From contig OY282420.1 in assembly GCA_958295955.1 (NCBI GenBank), forward strand, positions 338,236-402,235: a stretch of 64,000 nt of DNA, in the 5' to 3' direction. The notes beneath the pieces are model-generated. The model was not told the origin of the DNA, searched no databases, and saw only the letters and a list, made by a program, of their open reading frames with translations. Both the position numbers and the translations under genes were made by a program. The stretch is from an uncultured Bryobacterales bacterium (GTDB lineage: Bacteria > Acidobacteriota > Terriglobia > Bryobacterales > UBA6623). Below are positions 9,552 to 20,744 of this stretch, piece after piece; the first letter of the stretch is position 1; each line of letters opens with the position of its first letter.

Positions 9552-10340
9552 GTGCCGCAAATCACCATGAAGGAACTGCTCGAATCAGGCGTTCATTTCG
9601 GGCACCAGACCAGGCGCTGGAATCCAAAGATGAAAGAGTACATCTTCGGCGAACGCAACGGCATCCACATCGTCGACCTGCAGAAGACTCTGAAGCAGTG
9701 CAAAGAGACCCTGCGCTTCATCACCGAGCAGGCCGCGGCCGGCAAGAACATATTGTTCGTCGGCACCAAGCGGCAGGCGCAGGAGGCCATCGCCGAGGAA
9801 GCCAAGCGCTGCAACATGTACTACATCAACCACCGCTGGCTCGGCGGGCTGCTGACGAACTGGGAGACGGTGCAAAAGTCGATCGAGCGCTACAAGGAGC
9901 TCACCCGCCTGTCAGAGGAGGCCGGCTACGAGGGCCGCTCGAAGAAAGAGATCTCGCGCCTGGAGCGCGAGCGTAAAGCGCTTCACGCGAATCTGGCCGG
10001 CATCAAAGATATGCCCGGCCTGCCGGAGGTGCTGTTCATTATCGACTCACGGAAAGAAGAGATCGCCGTTCACGAGGCGCGCAAGCTCAAGATCCCGGTC
10101 GCCGCGGTTGTCGATACGAACTGCAACCCGGACGTCATCGATCATGTCATTCCCGGCAACGACGACGCTCTGCGCGCGATCCGCCTGTTTGCGAATAAAA
10201 TCGCCGACGCCGTGATCGAAGGCCGCGCGTTGATCACCGAGCGGGAGATGGAGGCGGCCGCGATGGCCGAAGACGAGGACGAAGCGGGCGCAAGCGGAGA
10301 AGAACTTCCCCTGAGCGATCCCGCGCCCGCCGCCGTATAG
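9552..10340 (+). CDS. rpsB: Small ribosomal subunit protein uS2
   Basis: A 262-residue 30S protein starting at GTG with AGGAG at 9541-9545. Signatures include [35 protein letters not shown] and the [17 protein letters not shown] motif. The C-terminal about 30 residues are an acidic, low-complexity tail. The classical rpsB-tsf-pyrH-frr order follows. Confidence 0.98.
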   Translation: MPQITMKELLESGVHFGHQTRRWNPKMKEYIFGERNGIHIVDLQKTLKQCKETLRFITEQAAAGKNILFVGTKRQAQEAIAEEAKRCNMYYINHRWLGGLLTNWETVQKSIERYKELTRLSEEAGYEGRSKKEISRLERERKALHANLAGIKDMPGLPEVLFIIDSRKEEIAVHEARKLKIPVAAVVDTNCNPDVIDHVIPGNDDALRAIRLFANKIADAVIEGRALITEREMEAAAMAEDEDEAGASGEELPLSDPAPAAV

Positions 10341-10427
10341 CCGCCGGAAACGCCCCGGCGCGTCTGTCCGCTTGCGGCGCGGGTCAGCCAGGTTTATCGC
10401 AGCATCAATCAAGTCAAGGATCGAGGT

Positions 10428-11039
10428 ATGGCTATGGCCGATATCAGCGCAAAAATGGTCAAGGAACTGCGCGACAAGAGCGGCGCGGGCTTTATGGAGT
10501 GCAAGAAAGCGCTCGCGGCTGCCGGCGGAGATTTTGCCGCGGCCGAAATCGCTCTACGCAAGCGCGGCATCTCGGTGGCGCAAAAAAAGAAAGGCCGCAG
10601 CGCCAACGAGGGACTGATCGGCAGCTACATTCACGCCGGATCGAAACTCGGCGTGCTGGTCGAGGTCAACTGCGAGTCCGATTTCGTCGCCCGCACCGAC
10701 GACTTTCAGAGCCTCGTACACGACATCGCGATACACATCGCCGCAGCCGACCCGCAATACGTCAAGCGCGAGGACGTTCCTCGGGAAAACGTCGAGAAAG
10801 AACGCCACATCCAGCGGGAACGCGCTCTCGGCGAAGGCAAGCCCGAGCGCGTCATCGACAAAATCGTCGACGGCCGCATGGGCAAATTCTACGAGGAAAT
10901 CGTGCTGGTCGATCAGCCTTTCGTGAAAGACCCCAGCTCCAGCGTCGGCGATCGGATTACGGCCGCCATCGCGAAGCTCGGCGAAAACATCGCCGTCGGG
11001 CGCTTCATCCGCTTCAAGGTCGGCGAAAACGATTCGTGA
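10428..11039 (+). CDS. tsf: Elongation factor Ts
   Basis: Guanine nucleotide exchange factor for EF-Tu. The N-terminal UBA-like segment and the exchange motif (LRDKSGAGFMECKKAL, then CESDFVART) are present. With 203 residues it is the short form seen in many non-proteobacterial phyla, with a reduced core domain relative to the about 280-residue E. coli protein. Two in-frame ATGs (10428 and 10434) could serve as start; the first lies closer to GAGG. The stop codon overlaps dispersed repeat copy 2. Confidence 0.97.
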   Translation: MAMADISAKMVKELRDKSGAGFMECKKALAAAGGDFAAAEIALRKRGISVAQKKKGRSANEGLIGSYIHAGSKLGVLVEVNCESDFVARTDDFQSLVHDIAIHIAAADPQYVKREDVPRENVEKERHIQRERALGEGKPERVIDKIVDGRMGKFYEEIVLVDQPFVKDPSSSVGDRITAAIAKLGENIAVGRFIRFKVGENDS

Positions 11040-11070
11040 ATAGCGGATAGTGGAGAGCAAGACCGCCGCG
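11038..11070. repeat. Dispersed intergenic repeat, copy 2
   Basis: GAATAGCGGATAGTGG followed by AGAGCAAGACCGCCGCG occupies most of the 41-bp tsf-pyrH gap and overlaps the tsf stop. It shares the GCGGATAGTG core and the AGCAAG-ACCGC end with the copies at 6586, 14333 and 31413. Confidence 0.7.
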
Positions 11071-11080
11071 CATCCCCGCC

Positions 11081-11788
11081 ATGCAAGCGAAACGCATCCT
11101 TTTCAAGCTCTCGGGCGAAATGCTCGCGGGGCCGGAGGGATTAGGCGTCTCCCCGGCAACGCTTGCGGCTCTGGCCTCCGACCTGAAGGCCGCTGCAGCC
11201 GCCGGAGTCGAAATCGCGCTGGTCGTAGGCGGAGGCAACTTTTTCCGCGGCATCCGGGCGGCGGATACCGGCATCCGGCGCGTCACCGTCGATCGCATGG
11301 GCATGCTCGCCACCGCGATCAACGCCTTGGCGTTAGCGGACGCGCTCAATGCCGCGGGCGCGCCGGCGCAAATCATGAGCGCCATTCCGCTGGGCTCGCT
11401 CGCCGAGCCGCATAACATCGAGAAGGCCGTCGGCCTGCTCGGCGAAGGCGCGATCGTCATCTTCGCCGCCGGAACCGGCAGCCCCTACTTCACCACCGAC
11501 ACGGCAGCCTCACTGCGCGCGGTCGAGATCGGCGCCGACCTGCTGGCGAAAGCAACCAAGGTCGACGGGGTCTATGACAAAGACCCCGCCGTCCACGCCG
11601 ATGCGCAGCGGTATGAGAAGATATCCTACGATCGAGTTTTGGCTGACGGTTTAGGGATCATGGACGCCGCCGCGGTCGCCCTATGCCGCGACAACGGCAT
11701 GCCCGTGCTCGTATTCGATCTCGGCGCGAAGGGCAGCATCGGCCGCGTCGTCTCGGGCGCAATGCCCGGCACGCTCATGAGCCGCTAA
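11081..11788 (+). CDS. pyrH: UMP kinase
   Basis: Phosphorylates UMP to UDP in pyrimidine nucleotide synthesis; amino-acid-kinase fold, 235 residues. Motifs: RILFKLSGEML at the N-terminus, VVGGGNFFRG, and the uridylate-binding region AAGTGSPYFTTDTAA. It lies in the conserved tsf-pyrH-frr order. No strong Shine-Dalgarno sequence is visible because the upstream gap is filled by a dispersed repeat; the ATG at 11081 matches the family N-terminus. Confidence 0.97.
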   Translation: MQAKRILFKLSGEMLAGPEGLGVSPATLAALASDLKAAAAAGVEIALVVGGGNFFRGIRAADTGIRRVTVDRMGMLATAINALALADALNAAGAPAQIMSAIPLGSLAEPHNIEKAVGLLGEGAIVIFAAGTGSPYFTTDTAASLRAVEIGADLLAKATKVDGVYDKDPAVHADAQRYEKISYDRVLADGLGIMDAAAVALCRDNGMPVLVFDLGAKGSIGRVVSGAMPGTLMSR

Positions 11789-11823
11789 ACCGACGCCCGC
11801 AGCCGGATGCGGAAGGAGCATTG

Positions 11824-12405
11824 ATGACCCACATTCATAGCGAATCCATCGACGAAATCATGTTGGAAGCCGAATTGCGCATGGACAAGGCGGTCAGCGA
11901 TCTTGGGCGCGAAATGGCCACCATCCGCACCGGCCGCGCCTCAGTCAATCTGCTCGACCTGATCAAGGTCAACTACTACGGAACGCTCACGCCTCTGAAT
12001 CAGATGGCCACTCTGGCAACGCCCGAACCCGGAACCATAACGATCCAACCGTGGGACGCCGGCCAGATCCGCGCCATCGAAAAAGCGATCCACGCTTCCG
12101 ATTTAGGCATCAATCCCACCAACAACGGCAAGCTGATTCGTTTGTCCATTCCGCCGTTGACCGAAGAACGCCGCAAACGCCTGGTCAAGCAACTCCACGA
12201 CATCGTCGAGCAGCACCGGGTGGCCGTGCGCAACGTCCGCCGCGAAGCCAACGAAGCCGTCAAGATTCTCGAAAAAAGCAAAACCATCTCAGAGGACGAC
12301 AGCCAGAAAAGCCACCAGGACGTGCAGAAGCTGACCGACGCCATGATCAAGACAATCAACGCGGCCGGCGCGAAAAAGGAAAAAGAGATTCTCGAAATCG
12401 GCTGA
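11824..12405 (+). CDS. frr: Ribosome recycling factor
   Basis: Splits post-termination ribosomes together with EF-G. The protein has 193 residues, close to the usual 185. The three-helix-bundle motifs MATIRTGRASVNLL, LNQMATLATPEP and LIRLSIPPLTEERRK are intact. The start at 11824 is preceded by AAGGAG; in-frame sequence back to 11683 overlaps pyrH and is not part of the gene. Confidence 0.98.
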   Translation: MTHIHSESIDEIMLEAELRMDKAVSDLGREMATIRTGRASVNLLDLIKVNYYGTLTPLNQMATLATPEPGTITIQPWDAGQIRAIEKAIHASDLGINPTNNGKLIRLSIPPLTEERRKRLVKQLHDIVEQHRVAVRNVRREANEAVKILEKSKTISEDDSQKSHQDVQKLTDAMIKTINAAGAKKEKEILEIG

Positions 12406-12449
12406 CCGGGCACGGGCCGGCTTCGAACCGTCACGCAAGCGACCGCCTC

Positions 12450-13715
12450 ATGCCGACGCTCGAGCAGCTTTCCGACCGGTTGTGGAAAGGAATCGACAAG
12501 ACCGCGGACAAAGGCTGCCACCCTTTCGCCCCGCTCTACCGCATTGAGGAAGTCGCGGACGGCGTGGCTTTCTACAAGGGCTTTTCGAACGTAGCAGTCG
12601 TCAAAACCGACGCGGGCTGCGTTCTGATCGACACGGGCTCGTCCCACGAAGTCGCGCAGCAACGCATTTTCGAGAAAGTGCGCAGCTATTCCCGGGAGCG
12701 CATCGACACGGCGATCTATTCCCACGGACACGTCGACCACGCCTACGGCCTGCCGATCTTCCTGGCGGAAGCGAGGCGGAACTCCCTGCGGCTGCCCGCG
12801 GTCATCGGCCACGAGCGCGTTGCGGCGCGCATGAAACGCTACATTCTGACCAACGGCTTCAACACGCTCATCAACACGCGGCAGTTTGGCGCGGCCATCG
12901 AGTGGCCGACGGACCCGATCTATCCGACCGAGACCTACCGCGATCGAATCGTCCGCGAGATCGGCGGCGCGCATTTTGAAATTACCCACGCAAAGGGTGA
13001 AACGGACGATCACAGTTGGGTCTATCTCCCCGAGCGGAAAGTGCTCTACACGGGCGATTTGTTCATCTGGGCCGCTCCGAACGCGGGCAATCCCCAAAAA
13101 GTGCAGCGCTACGCGCGCGAGTGGGCCGCGGCCTTGCGGGCGATGGCCGCCCGCGGCGCGGAGGTGCTGCTATGCGGCCACGGCGTCCCCGTATTCGGCC
13201 GGGAGCGCGTCGCGCAAGCCCTGCGCGACACCGCCGCCTATCTCCAATCCCTGCACGATGGAACCGTGGCGCTGATGAACGAAGGGGCGCCGCTCGACCG
13301 CCTGATCGCGGAAGTGCGCCCCCCGCGGGAACTGGCGGAAAAACCCTATCTGCAGCCGATCTACGACGAGCCGGAGTTCATCGTGCGCAACATTCACCGC
13401 TGTTACGGCGGTTGGCACAACGACGTTCCCGCCGATCTCAAGCCGGCGCCGCGCGTCCGGCAGGCGCAAGAAATCGCCGCGCTCGCCGGGGGCGCCGGAA
13501 CCCTCGTCAGCCGCGCTGCGGCGCTGGCCGCAGAAGGCGATTTTCGATTGGCCTGCCACCTGCTCGATTGGGCCGCGGACGCCGCGCCCGACAGCAAGGA
13601 AGTCCACGCCGTCCGCGCGGACGTTTACGCCCAACGCGCCCGGCGGGAATCCTCGACGATGGCTCGAGGGATTTTCCGCGCCGCCGCGCAAGACTCGCAA
13701 AAAATCGCCGAGTAA
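12450..13715 (+). CDS. Metallo-beta-lactamase-fold hydrolase, alkyl-sulfatase-like
   Basis: Binuclear-zinc hydrolase of 421 residues. The metal motif HGHVDH is at about residues 92-97, and later motifs include THAKGETDDHSWVYLP and CGHGVPVF. After the lactamase fold comes a segment like the dimerisation domain of alkyl sulfatases (YGGWHNDVPADLKP), then a helical tail. The substrate may be an alkyl sulfate or related ester; this is a family inference. There is no signal peptide, so it is probably cytoplasmic. Its stop TAA directly abuts the thiE ATG, so the two are probably translationally coupled. Confidence 0.8.
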   Translation: MPTLEQLSDRLWKGIDKTADKGCHPFAPLYRIEEVADGVAFYKGFSNVAVVKTDAGCVLIDTGSSHEVAQQRIFEKVRSYSRERIDTAIYSHGHVDHAYGLPIFLAEARRNSLRLPAVIGHERVAARMKRYILTNGFNTLINTRQFGAAIEWPTDPIYPTETYRDRIVREIGGAHFEITHAKGETDDHSWVYLPERKVLYTGDLFIWAAPNAGNPQKVQRYAREWAAALRAMAARGAEVLLCGHGVPVFGRERVAQALRDTAAYLQSLHDGTVALMNEGAPLDRLIAEVRPPRELAEKPYLQPIYDEPEFIVRNIHRCYGGWHNDVPADLKPAPRVRQAQEIAALAGGAGTLVSRAAALAAEGDFRLACHLLDWAADAAPDSKEVHAVRADVYAQRARRESSTMARGIFRAAAQDSQKIAE

Positions 13716-14354
13716 ATGCTCCCTTTTTTCTATCCGCTTGTCGATACGGGGTATCTGGCGAAGATCGGAACCGATCCGCTGGACTTCGCGCGGATTCTCG
13801 CGCAGGCGGGCGCCCGCATCGCCCAATACCGGCACAAGGGCGAGTTCACGCGGGACCGTTTCGCAGAGGCGGAGGCAATCGCCGGGCTATTCCGCGAAGC
13901 CGGCGCGCTTTTCATCGTCAACGACCGCGCCGACATCGCTCTGGCAGTCGGAGCGGACGGCGTGCATGTCGGCCGGGACGACCTCGCTCCTGCGGACGCA
14001 AGGCGAATCGTCGGCCCCGATCTGCTGCTGGGCTGCTCGACCCACAACGCCGAGCAGCTTGCGGCAGCCGACGCGCAGCCGGTGGATTACGTGGCCATCG
14101 GCCCGATGTTCGGCACGCGATCCAAAGAGAACCCGGAGCCGGTCGTGGGCATAGAGAATCTCCCCGCCCTGCGCAGGCTGACCGGCAAACCGCTGGCGGC
14201 GATCGGCGGCGTCTCTCTCGAAAATGCCGGCGAGCTGCTCGCCGCCGGCGCCGACTCGCTGGCCGCGATTTCCGCGGTATCGGCAGCGAACGTTGCCGAC
14301 TGGGTGCGCCTCTGTCCGCTGCGCGAAACGCGAACAGTGAATCGTGGACAGTGA
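13716..14354 (+). CDS. thiE: Thiamine phosphate synthase
   Basis: Joins the HMP-diphosphate and thiazole-phosphate moieties of thiamine; TIM barrel of 212 residues. Motifs: QYRHKG, FIVNDRADIALAVGADGVHVGRDDL, GCSTHN, YVAIGPMFGTRSKE and AIGGV. No other thiamine gene is nearby, and the gene starts with no gap after the hydrolase. The last codons (RTVNRGQ) and the stop are written by dispersed repeat copy 3, so the original C-terminus was probably slightly different. Confidence 0.92.
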   Translation: MLPFFYPLVDTGYLAKIGTDPLDFARILAQAGARIAQYRHKGEFTRDRFAEAEAIAGLFREAGALFIVNDRADIALAVGADGVHVGRDDLAPADARRIVGPDLLLGCSTHNAEQLAAADAQPVDYVAIGPMFGTRSKENPEPVVGIENLPALRRLTGKPLAAIGGVSLENAGELLAAGADSLAAISAVSAANVADWVRLCPLRETRTVNRGQ

Positions 14355-14371
14355 ATCGCAAGACCGCCGCG
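14333..14371. repeat. Dispersed intergenic repeat, copy 3 (degenerate, overlaps thiE end)
   Basis: AACAGTGAATCGTGGACAG followed by TGAATCGCAAGACCGCCGCG. The right end is identical to copy 2 (GCAAGACCGCCGCG). The left part carries GTGAATCG and GTGGACAG variants of the GCGGATAGTG core. The repeat supplies the thiE stop codon. Confidence 0.6.
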
Positions 14372-14406
14372 CTTTCCCCGGTGCTTTCCCCGGCGCTTTC
14401 GCCGCG
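14371..14406. repeat. Three-copy 12-bp direct repeat upstream of lon
   Basis: GCTTTCCCCGGT, GCTTTCCCCGGC and GCTTTCGCCGCG lie head to tail in the thiE-lon gap, immediately after dispersed repeat copy 3. No function can be assigned. Confidence 0.6.
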
Positions 14407-14447
14407 AGTCGCCGGCCTGAAGGCAAAATCCGAAGCCGCGTTCTACA

Positions 14448-16868
<2,421 letters not shown>

Positions 16869-16910
16869 GCGGCGAACCATTGCCGGCGTCGTCCGGGCGG
16901 GGCCGCGAAT

Positions 16911-17510
16911 ATGTCAGTCGAATTCGTCCTCAGCGCGAATCGGCGCGGGCAGTTTCCCACTGACGGCCTGCCCGAGATCGCCTTCGTCGGCCGCAGCAAC
17001 GTCGGCAAATCGAGCCTGCTCAACACGCTCTTGCTGCGGGGCAAGCGCGCCAAGGGCGAGCCGACCGTCGCCAAAAAGAACCTGGCCCGCACCAGCCGCA
17101 CCCCCGGCCGCACGCAGGCGATCAATTTCTTCCGCATCGATGGCAAGATGTACTTCGCCGATCTTCCGGGGTACGGCTACGCCAAGGTCCCGACGCGCGA
17201 AGTCGAACGCTGGAAAAAGCTGGCCGACAGCTACCTGACGGAGCGCGAGCCCCTGAAGCTGGTTGTGCTGATCGTCGATATCCGCCGCGGCCCTACCCCG
17301 CTCGACCGCCTGATGGCGGATTGGCTGACGGCGAACGAACAGAATTTCTTGGTTGCGGCGTCAAAATCGGATACGCTAAAGCGAGCGGCGCAATTGCGCT
17401 CGATCCGATCTATCGAGGAAAGCTTTTTCGCGGCGGTTCCCTTCTCGGCCGTATCGGGCGCGGGAGTTCATCCGCTGTGGAGCCGTATTCGCGAGGCCGC
17501 CTGCGCATAG
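16911..17510 (+). CDS. engB: Ribosome biogenesis GTP-binding protein EngB/YsxC
   Basis: Small GTPase of 199 residues needed for large-subunit assembly. G1 GRSNVGKSSLLN, G2 SRTPGRTQ, G3 DLPGYGYA and a G4-like SKSD are all visible. The first position of the usual (T/N)KxD in G4 is Ser, a mild variation. It lies 42 bp after lon, an association seen in many bacteria. Confidence 0.95.
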   Translation: MSVEFVLSANRRGQFPTDGLPEIAFVGRSNVGKSSLLNTLLLRGKRAKGEPTVAKKNLARTSRTPGRTQAINFFRIDGKMYFADLPGYGYAKVPTREVERWKKLADSYLTEREPLKLVVLIVDIRRGPTPLDRLMADWLTANEQNFLVAASKSDTLKRAAQLRSIRSIEESFFAAVPFSAVSGAGVHPLWSRIREAACA

Positions 17511-17555
17511 CTCCCCGCCGTCTTTCGTCGTCTGACGACTCAGCAGAGGTCAACC

Positions 17556-19391
17556 GTGCCTGCAGATAGCACCGATCCCACCGTAGAGGAACAGCCCGCG
17601 GCCGATGCCGCCGCCGCCAAAACCGAGGCTGAAAAGTCGCGCGGGGAGCCTGAAAAGAAGGCTGTGAAAAAAGCCGCGAAAGCGCCCCGCAAGCGGCCCG
17701 CCCCGAGAACCGCGCGCAAAGACAAGGCGGAAGCCGAGCCGAGCGCCGGCGATGCAAGGGATACGGCCGCGGCCGAAGCGGCCGAGGCGCCGTCCGGCGA
17801 AACCGAAGCCGAAGCCCCCGCCCGGGCCGAGACCGCCGGCGAAGCGGACGAGAGGGAACGGGAGCGCGGACGCGGACCGGGACGCGAGCGCCGCCGGCGC
17901 CGGGAGCGCCCCCCCGAGCGCGGCGGCGATGCGGAGTCAGACGAATCCTCGGGCGAGCAAGCGTCCGGCAGAGAAGCCGGGGAGAACGAGCGGGGCGATG
18001 ACGACCGCGAGCGATTCCGCCGCGGACGCCAAAATCGGGGACGCCGCGAACGCGGCCGGCGCCGCTACCGCGACGAGGAATTCGATGAAGAGGCCCGCTA
18101 CGCGGCGGAGCTCGAGGCCGCCGGCCGCGAGGGCTTGCAGCCCGTCGATCTGGCCGCCCTCAAGGAAATGAACATCACCGAGCTCCACGCCAAAGCGCAG
18201 GAACTCGAGATCGAGGCCATCTCGGGACTGCGCAAGCAAGAGCTCCTCTTCAAGATCCTCCAAGCCCAGGCGGAAAGCAGCGGGCTCGTTTTCTCCGAAG
18301 GCGTGCTCGAAGTCCTGCCGGAAGGATTCGGTTTCCTGCGCGCGCCCGAATACAACTACCTTGCCGGCCCCGACGACATCTACGTATCGCCTTCGCAGAT
18401 CCGCCGCTTCGACCTGCGCACCGGCGACACGGTTACGGGCCACGTGCGCCCGCCTAAAGAAGGCGAGCGCTATTTCGCCCTGATCAAGGTTCAAGCCATC
18501 AACTTCGAGCCGCCCGACGTCGCCAAACGAAAGATTCTTTTCGACAATCTGACCCCGCTCTACCCCGAAGGCCGCTTCAAGCTGGAGACCGACAAAACCA
18601 ATCTCAGCGGCCGCGTGCTCGATCTTCTGGTGCCGATCGGGAAAGGACAGCGCGGACTGATCGTCGCCCCGCCGCGCACCGGCAAGACGATGCTGCTGCA
18701 GGCGATCGCCAACTCGATCACCGCCAACCAGCCCGACGTGACCTTGATCGTGCTGCTGATCGACGAACGCCCGGAAGAGGTGACCGACATGCAGCGTTCC
18801 GTACGCGGCGAAGTGATCAGCTCGACATTCGACGAACCCGCGACTCGCCACGTCCAAGTCGCCGAGATGGTCATCGAGAAAGCCAAGCGGCTGGTCGAGC
18901 ACAAGAGGGACGTGGTGATCCTGCTCGACTCCATTACCCGCCTGGCCCGCGCCTACAACACGATCGTGCCGCCTTCGGGCAAAGTGCTGTCCGGCGGCGT
19001 CGATTCCAACGCCCTGCAACGTCCGAAGCGTTTCTTCGGCGCGGCGCGCAACATCGAGGAGGGCGGCTCGTTGACGATCGTCGCTACGGCGCTGGTGGAA
19101 ACCGGCAGCCGCATGGACGACGTCATCTTCGAGGAATTCAAGGGTACCGGCAATATGGAGAGCCATCTCGACCGCAAGCTCGTCGATAAGCGCATCTTCC
19201 CCGCCATCGACACCAACCGCAGCGGCACCCGCAAGGAAGAACTGCTGCTCACCGACGGCGAGCTCAAGAAAGTGTGGGTGCTGCGCCGCGTGTTGAGTCA
19301 GCTCGGAACCGTCGAAGCAGCGGAATTGCTGCTCGGCCGCCTGAGCAAGACCCGCAACAACGCGGAGTTCCTGGCGTCGATGGCGGGGTAG
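17556..19391 (+). CDS. rho: Transcription termination factor Rho with long N-terminal extension
   Basis: Hexameric RNA helicase that ends transcription. The protein has 611 residues, against about 420 in E. coli. The difference is an N-terminal extension of about 190 residues that is low-complexity, first Ala/Glu/Lys-rich and then Arg/Glu/Gly-rich. The Rho_N helices ([20 protein letters not shown]) and an RNA-binding domain ([12 protein letters not shown]) follow. Walker A APPRTGKT is near residues 370-377 and Walker [11 protein letters not shown] follows. The start is GTG at 17556 with AGAGG upstream. Similar extensions occur in Rho of several high-GC phyla and may add RNA binding. Confidence 0.95.
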   Translation: MPADSTDPTVEEQPAADAAAAKTEAEKSRGEPEKKAVKKAAKAPRKRPAPRTARKDKAEAEPSAGDARDTAAAEAAEAPSGETEAEAPARAETAGEADERERERGRGPGRERRRRRERPPERGGDAESDESSGEQASGREAGENERGDDDRERFRRGRQNRGRRERGRRRYRDEEFDEEARYAAELEAAGREGLQPVDLAALKEMNITELHAKAQELEIEAISGLRKQELLFKILQAQAESSGLVFSEGVLEVLPEGFGFLRAPEYNYLAGPDDIYVSPSQIRRFDLRTGDTVTGHVRPPKEGERYFALIKVQAINFEPPDVAKRKILFDNLTPLYPEGRFKLETDKTNLSGRVLDLLVPIGKGQRGLIVAPPRTGKTMLLQAIANSITANQPDVTLIVLLIDERPEEVTDMQRSVRGEVISSTFDEPATRHVQVAEMVIEKAKRLVEHKRDVVILLDSITRLARAYNTIVPPSGKVLSGGVDSNALQRPKRFFGAARNIEEGGSLTIVATALVETGSRMDDVIFEEFKGTGNMESHLDRKLVDKRIFPAIDTNRSGTRKEELLLTDGELKKVWVLRRVLSQLGTVEAAELLLGRLSKTRNNAEFLASMAG

Positions 19392-19440
19392 CGGACGGAA
19401 GGCCGCCCCGAACCCGCGGCAAACTCAATGGCCGCTCGTC

Positions 19441-19477
19441 CCAAACCAACTGTCCGCTTATGCGCCGCCAAGCGGAC
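19441..19477. other. Inverted repeat between convergent rho and aldo/keto reductase genes
   Basis: GTCCGCTT (19452-19459) and AAGCGGAC (19470-19477) form a perfect 8-bp stem with a 10-nt loop. There is no T-run, so at most it is a weak bidirectional terminator. The left arm belongs to the 20-mer starting CCAAACCAAC at 19441-19460, which recurs with three mismatches at 26447-26466. Confidence 0.45.
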
Positions 19478-19504
19478 GATGCGGACCGGGCAACCCCGCC
19501 GGGA

Positions 19505-20662
19505 TCAGACGCCGCCGACCTTCCGCCCGGCAAGCGGCAGGTTGTCCGCCACCATCTGCGAATTTTTCAAGTCGGAGTTCACGGCGGCGATCCGCGCATC
19601 GCGCAACACCCAGAGATAACATTTCTGCGCAACCTTCAGGCCGCCCGGAACGGCCTTCTCGATCATCGCCACGCGCCGGGGATCGTTGGGCCGGCCGTTG
19701 CCGCGGCCGTGATGGCAAGGCCGCGCAACCTTCATGGCGATCACGCCGAGATCCGCCTTGCGCGCGGCGTCCAATGCGGCATCCACGTAGTCCCGGTTGA
19801 CAATGTTGTAGGCAACCATCGCCGCCGAGTACTCGCCGGCCGCGATCGCCCCTTGCAGAACTCCTGCCGGGTCGCTATGGCCCGAAACGCCGAGATGCCG
19901 CACCTTGCCTGCTTTCTTCAGGCGCGCAAAGGCTTCGAGCGTCTCAGGGAATTCCGTCAACTCATACGCGCTGTTCGCCCCGTGAGGACACATCAGCAAG
20001 TCCAGGTAGTCGGTACCCAGCACGCGGAGGCTTTTTTCGACGGAATGGATGACCAGTTCGCGGTAGTTCTTCCGGCGGTCAATCGAACGGCCGTGCCGGC
20101 GTTCCACCGCATTCGCCAAAAGCGAGGCTTCGAGCGCTTCCTGCTGGCCGTCGAAGTAATGGCAGATATGGTCCGGATCCAGTGCGCGGCGGCGCTGCAA
20201 CTCGTCCTGAACGTCCGCGCGGATTTTCTTTTGCGCGGGCTCGTCGAGACTGTCGTAAATCTTCCGCAGCAACTCGTTGCGGTTCGACGACCAGGCGCTG
20301 ACCTTCGTGTTGAGAAAAACCCGGTCGCGTTTCGCCCCGGCGATCACCTTGGCGTACCCTTCCTCGCTCTTGCCGCGGCCGTAGGCCGGAGCGGTATCCA
20401 GGTAATTCAACCCGCGCTCGATCGCCTCTTCGACGTGCCGGAAATTGTCCGGGGCGATCGTATTGCCGCCGCAAACCACTTCCGAAATCATGTAATTCGT
20501 GCGCCCCAGGCGCCGGTACGACATCTCGGGATTGCGGTTGCGCCATTCGCCCGCCGCGGTCTCGCCGGCGGCGTCGGCTTTTTGGTTCAAGGCCAGGCTC
20601 AGCGCGGCCGCGCCGCCGGCATAAAGGAATTCGCGTCGATTGGAAGATGAAACGGCAGGCAT
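19505..20662 (-). CDS. Exported aldo/keto reductase
   Basis: NAD(P)H-dependent oxidoreductase of 385 residues. A twin-arginine-type leader (SSNRREFLYAGGAAALSLAL) indicates Tat export, so it would fold with cofactor before secretion. AKR core motifs: YRRLGRTNYMISEV, LDTAPAYGRGKSEE with the catalytic Tyr, and LGVSGHS. It resembles exported AKRs of Acidobacteria and Planctomycetes that act on sugars; the substrate is unknown. It is transcribed divergently from the Kelch-symporter gene 82 bp away. Confidence 0.87.
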   Translation of the reverse strand: MPAVSSSNRREFLYAGGAAALSLALNQKADAAGETAAGEWRNRNPEMSYRRLGRTNYMISEVVCGGNTIAPDNFRHVEEAIERGLNYLDTAPAYGRGKSEEGYAKVIAGAKRDRVFLNTKVSAWSSNRNELLRKIYDSLDEPAQKKIRADVQDELQRRRALDPDHICHYFDGQQEALEASLLANAVERRHGRSIDRRKNYRELVIHSVEKSLRVLGTDYLDLLMCPHGANSAYELTEFPETLEAFARLKKAGKVRHLGVSGHSDPAGVLQGAIAAGEYSAAMVAYNIVNRDYVDAALDAARKADLGVIAMKVARPCHHGRGNGRPNDPRRVAMIEKAVPGGLKVAQKCYLWVLRDARIAAVNSDLKNSQMVADNLPLAGRKVGGV

Positions 20663-20744
20663 GTTCCTATCCTACAGTTTCGAGAAGGCGCATAGGGCGC
20701 CGCGCCGGGCGCGCAAACATGCTCTCCGTTATCATTGTTGAGCT

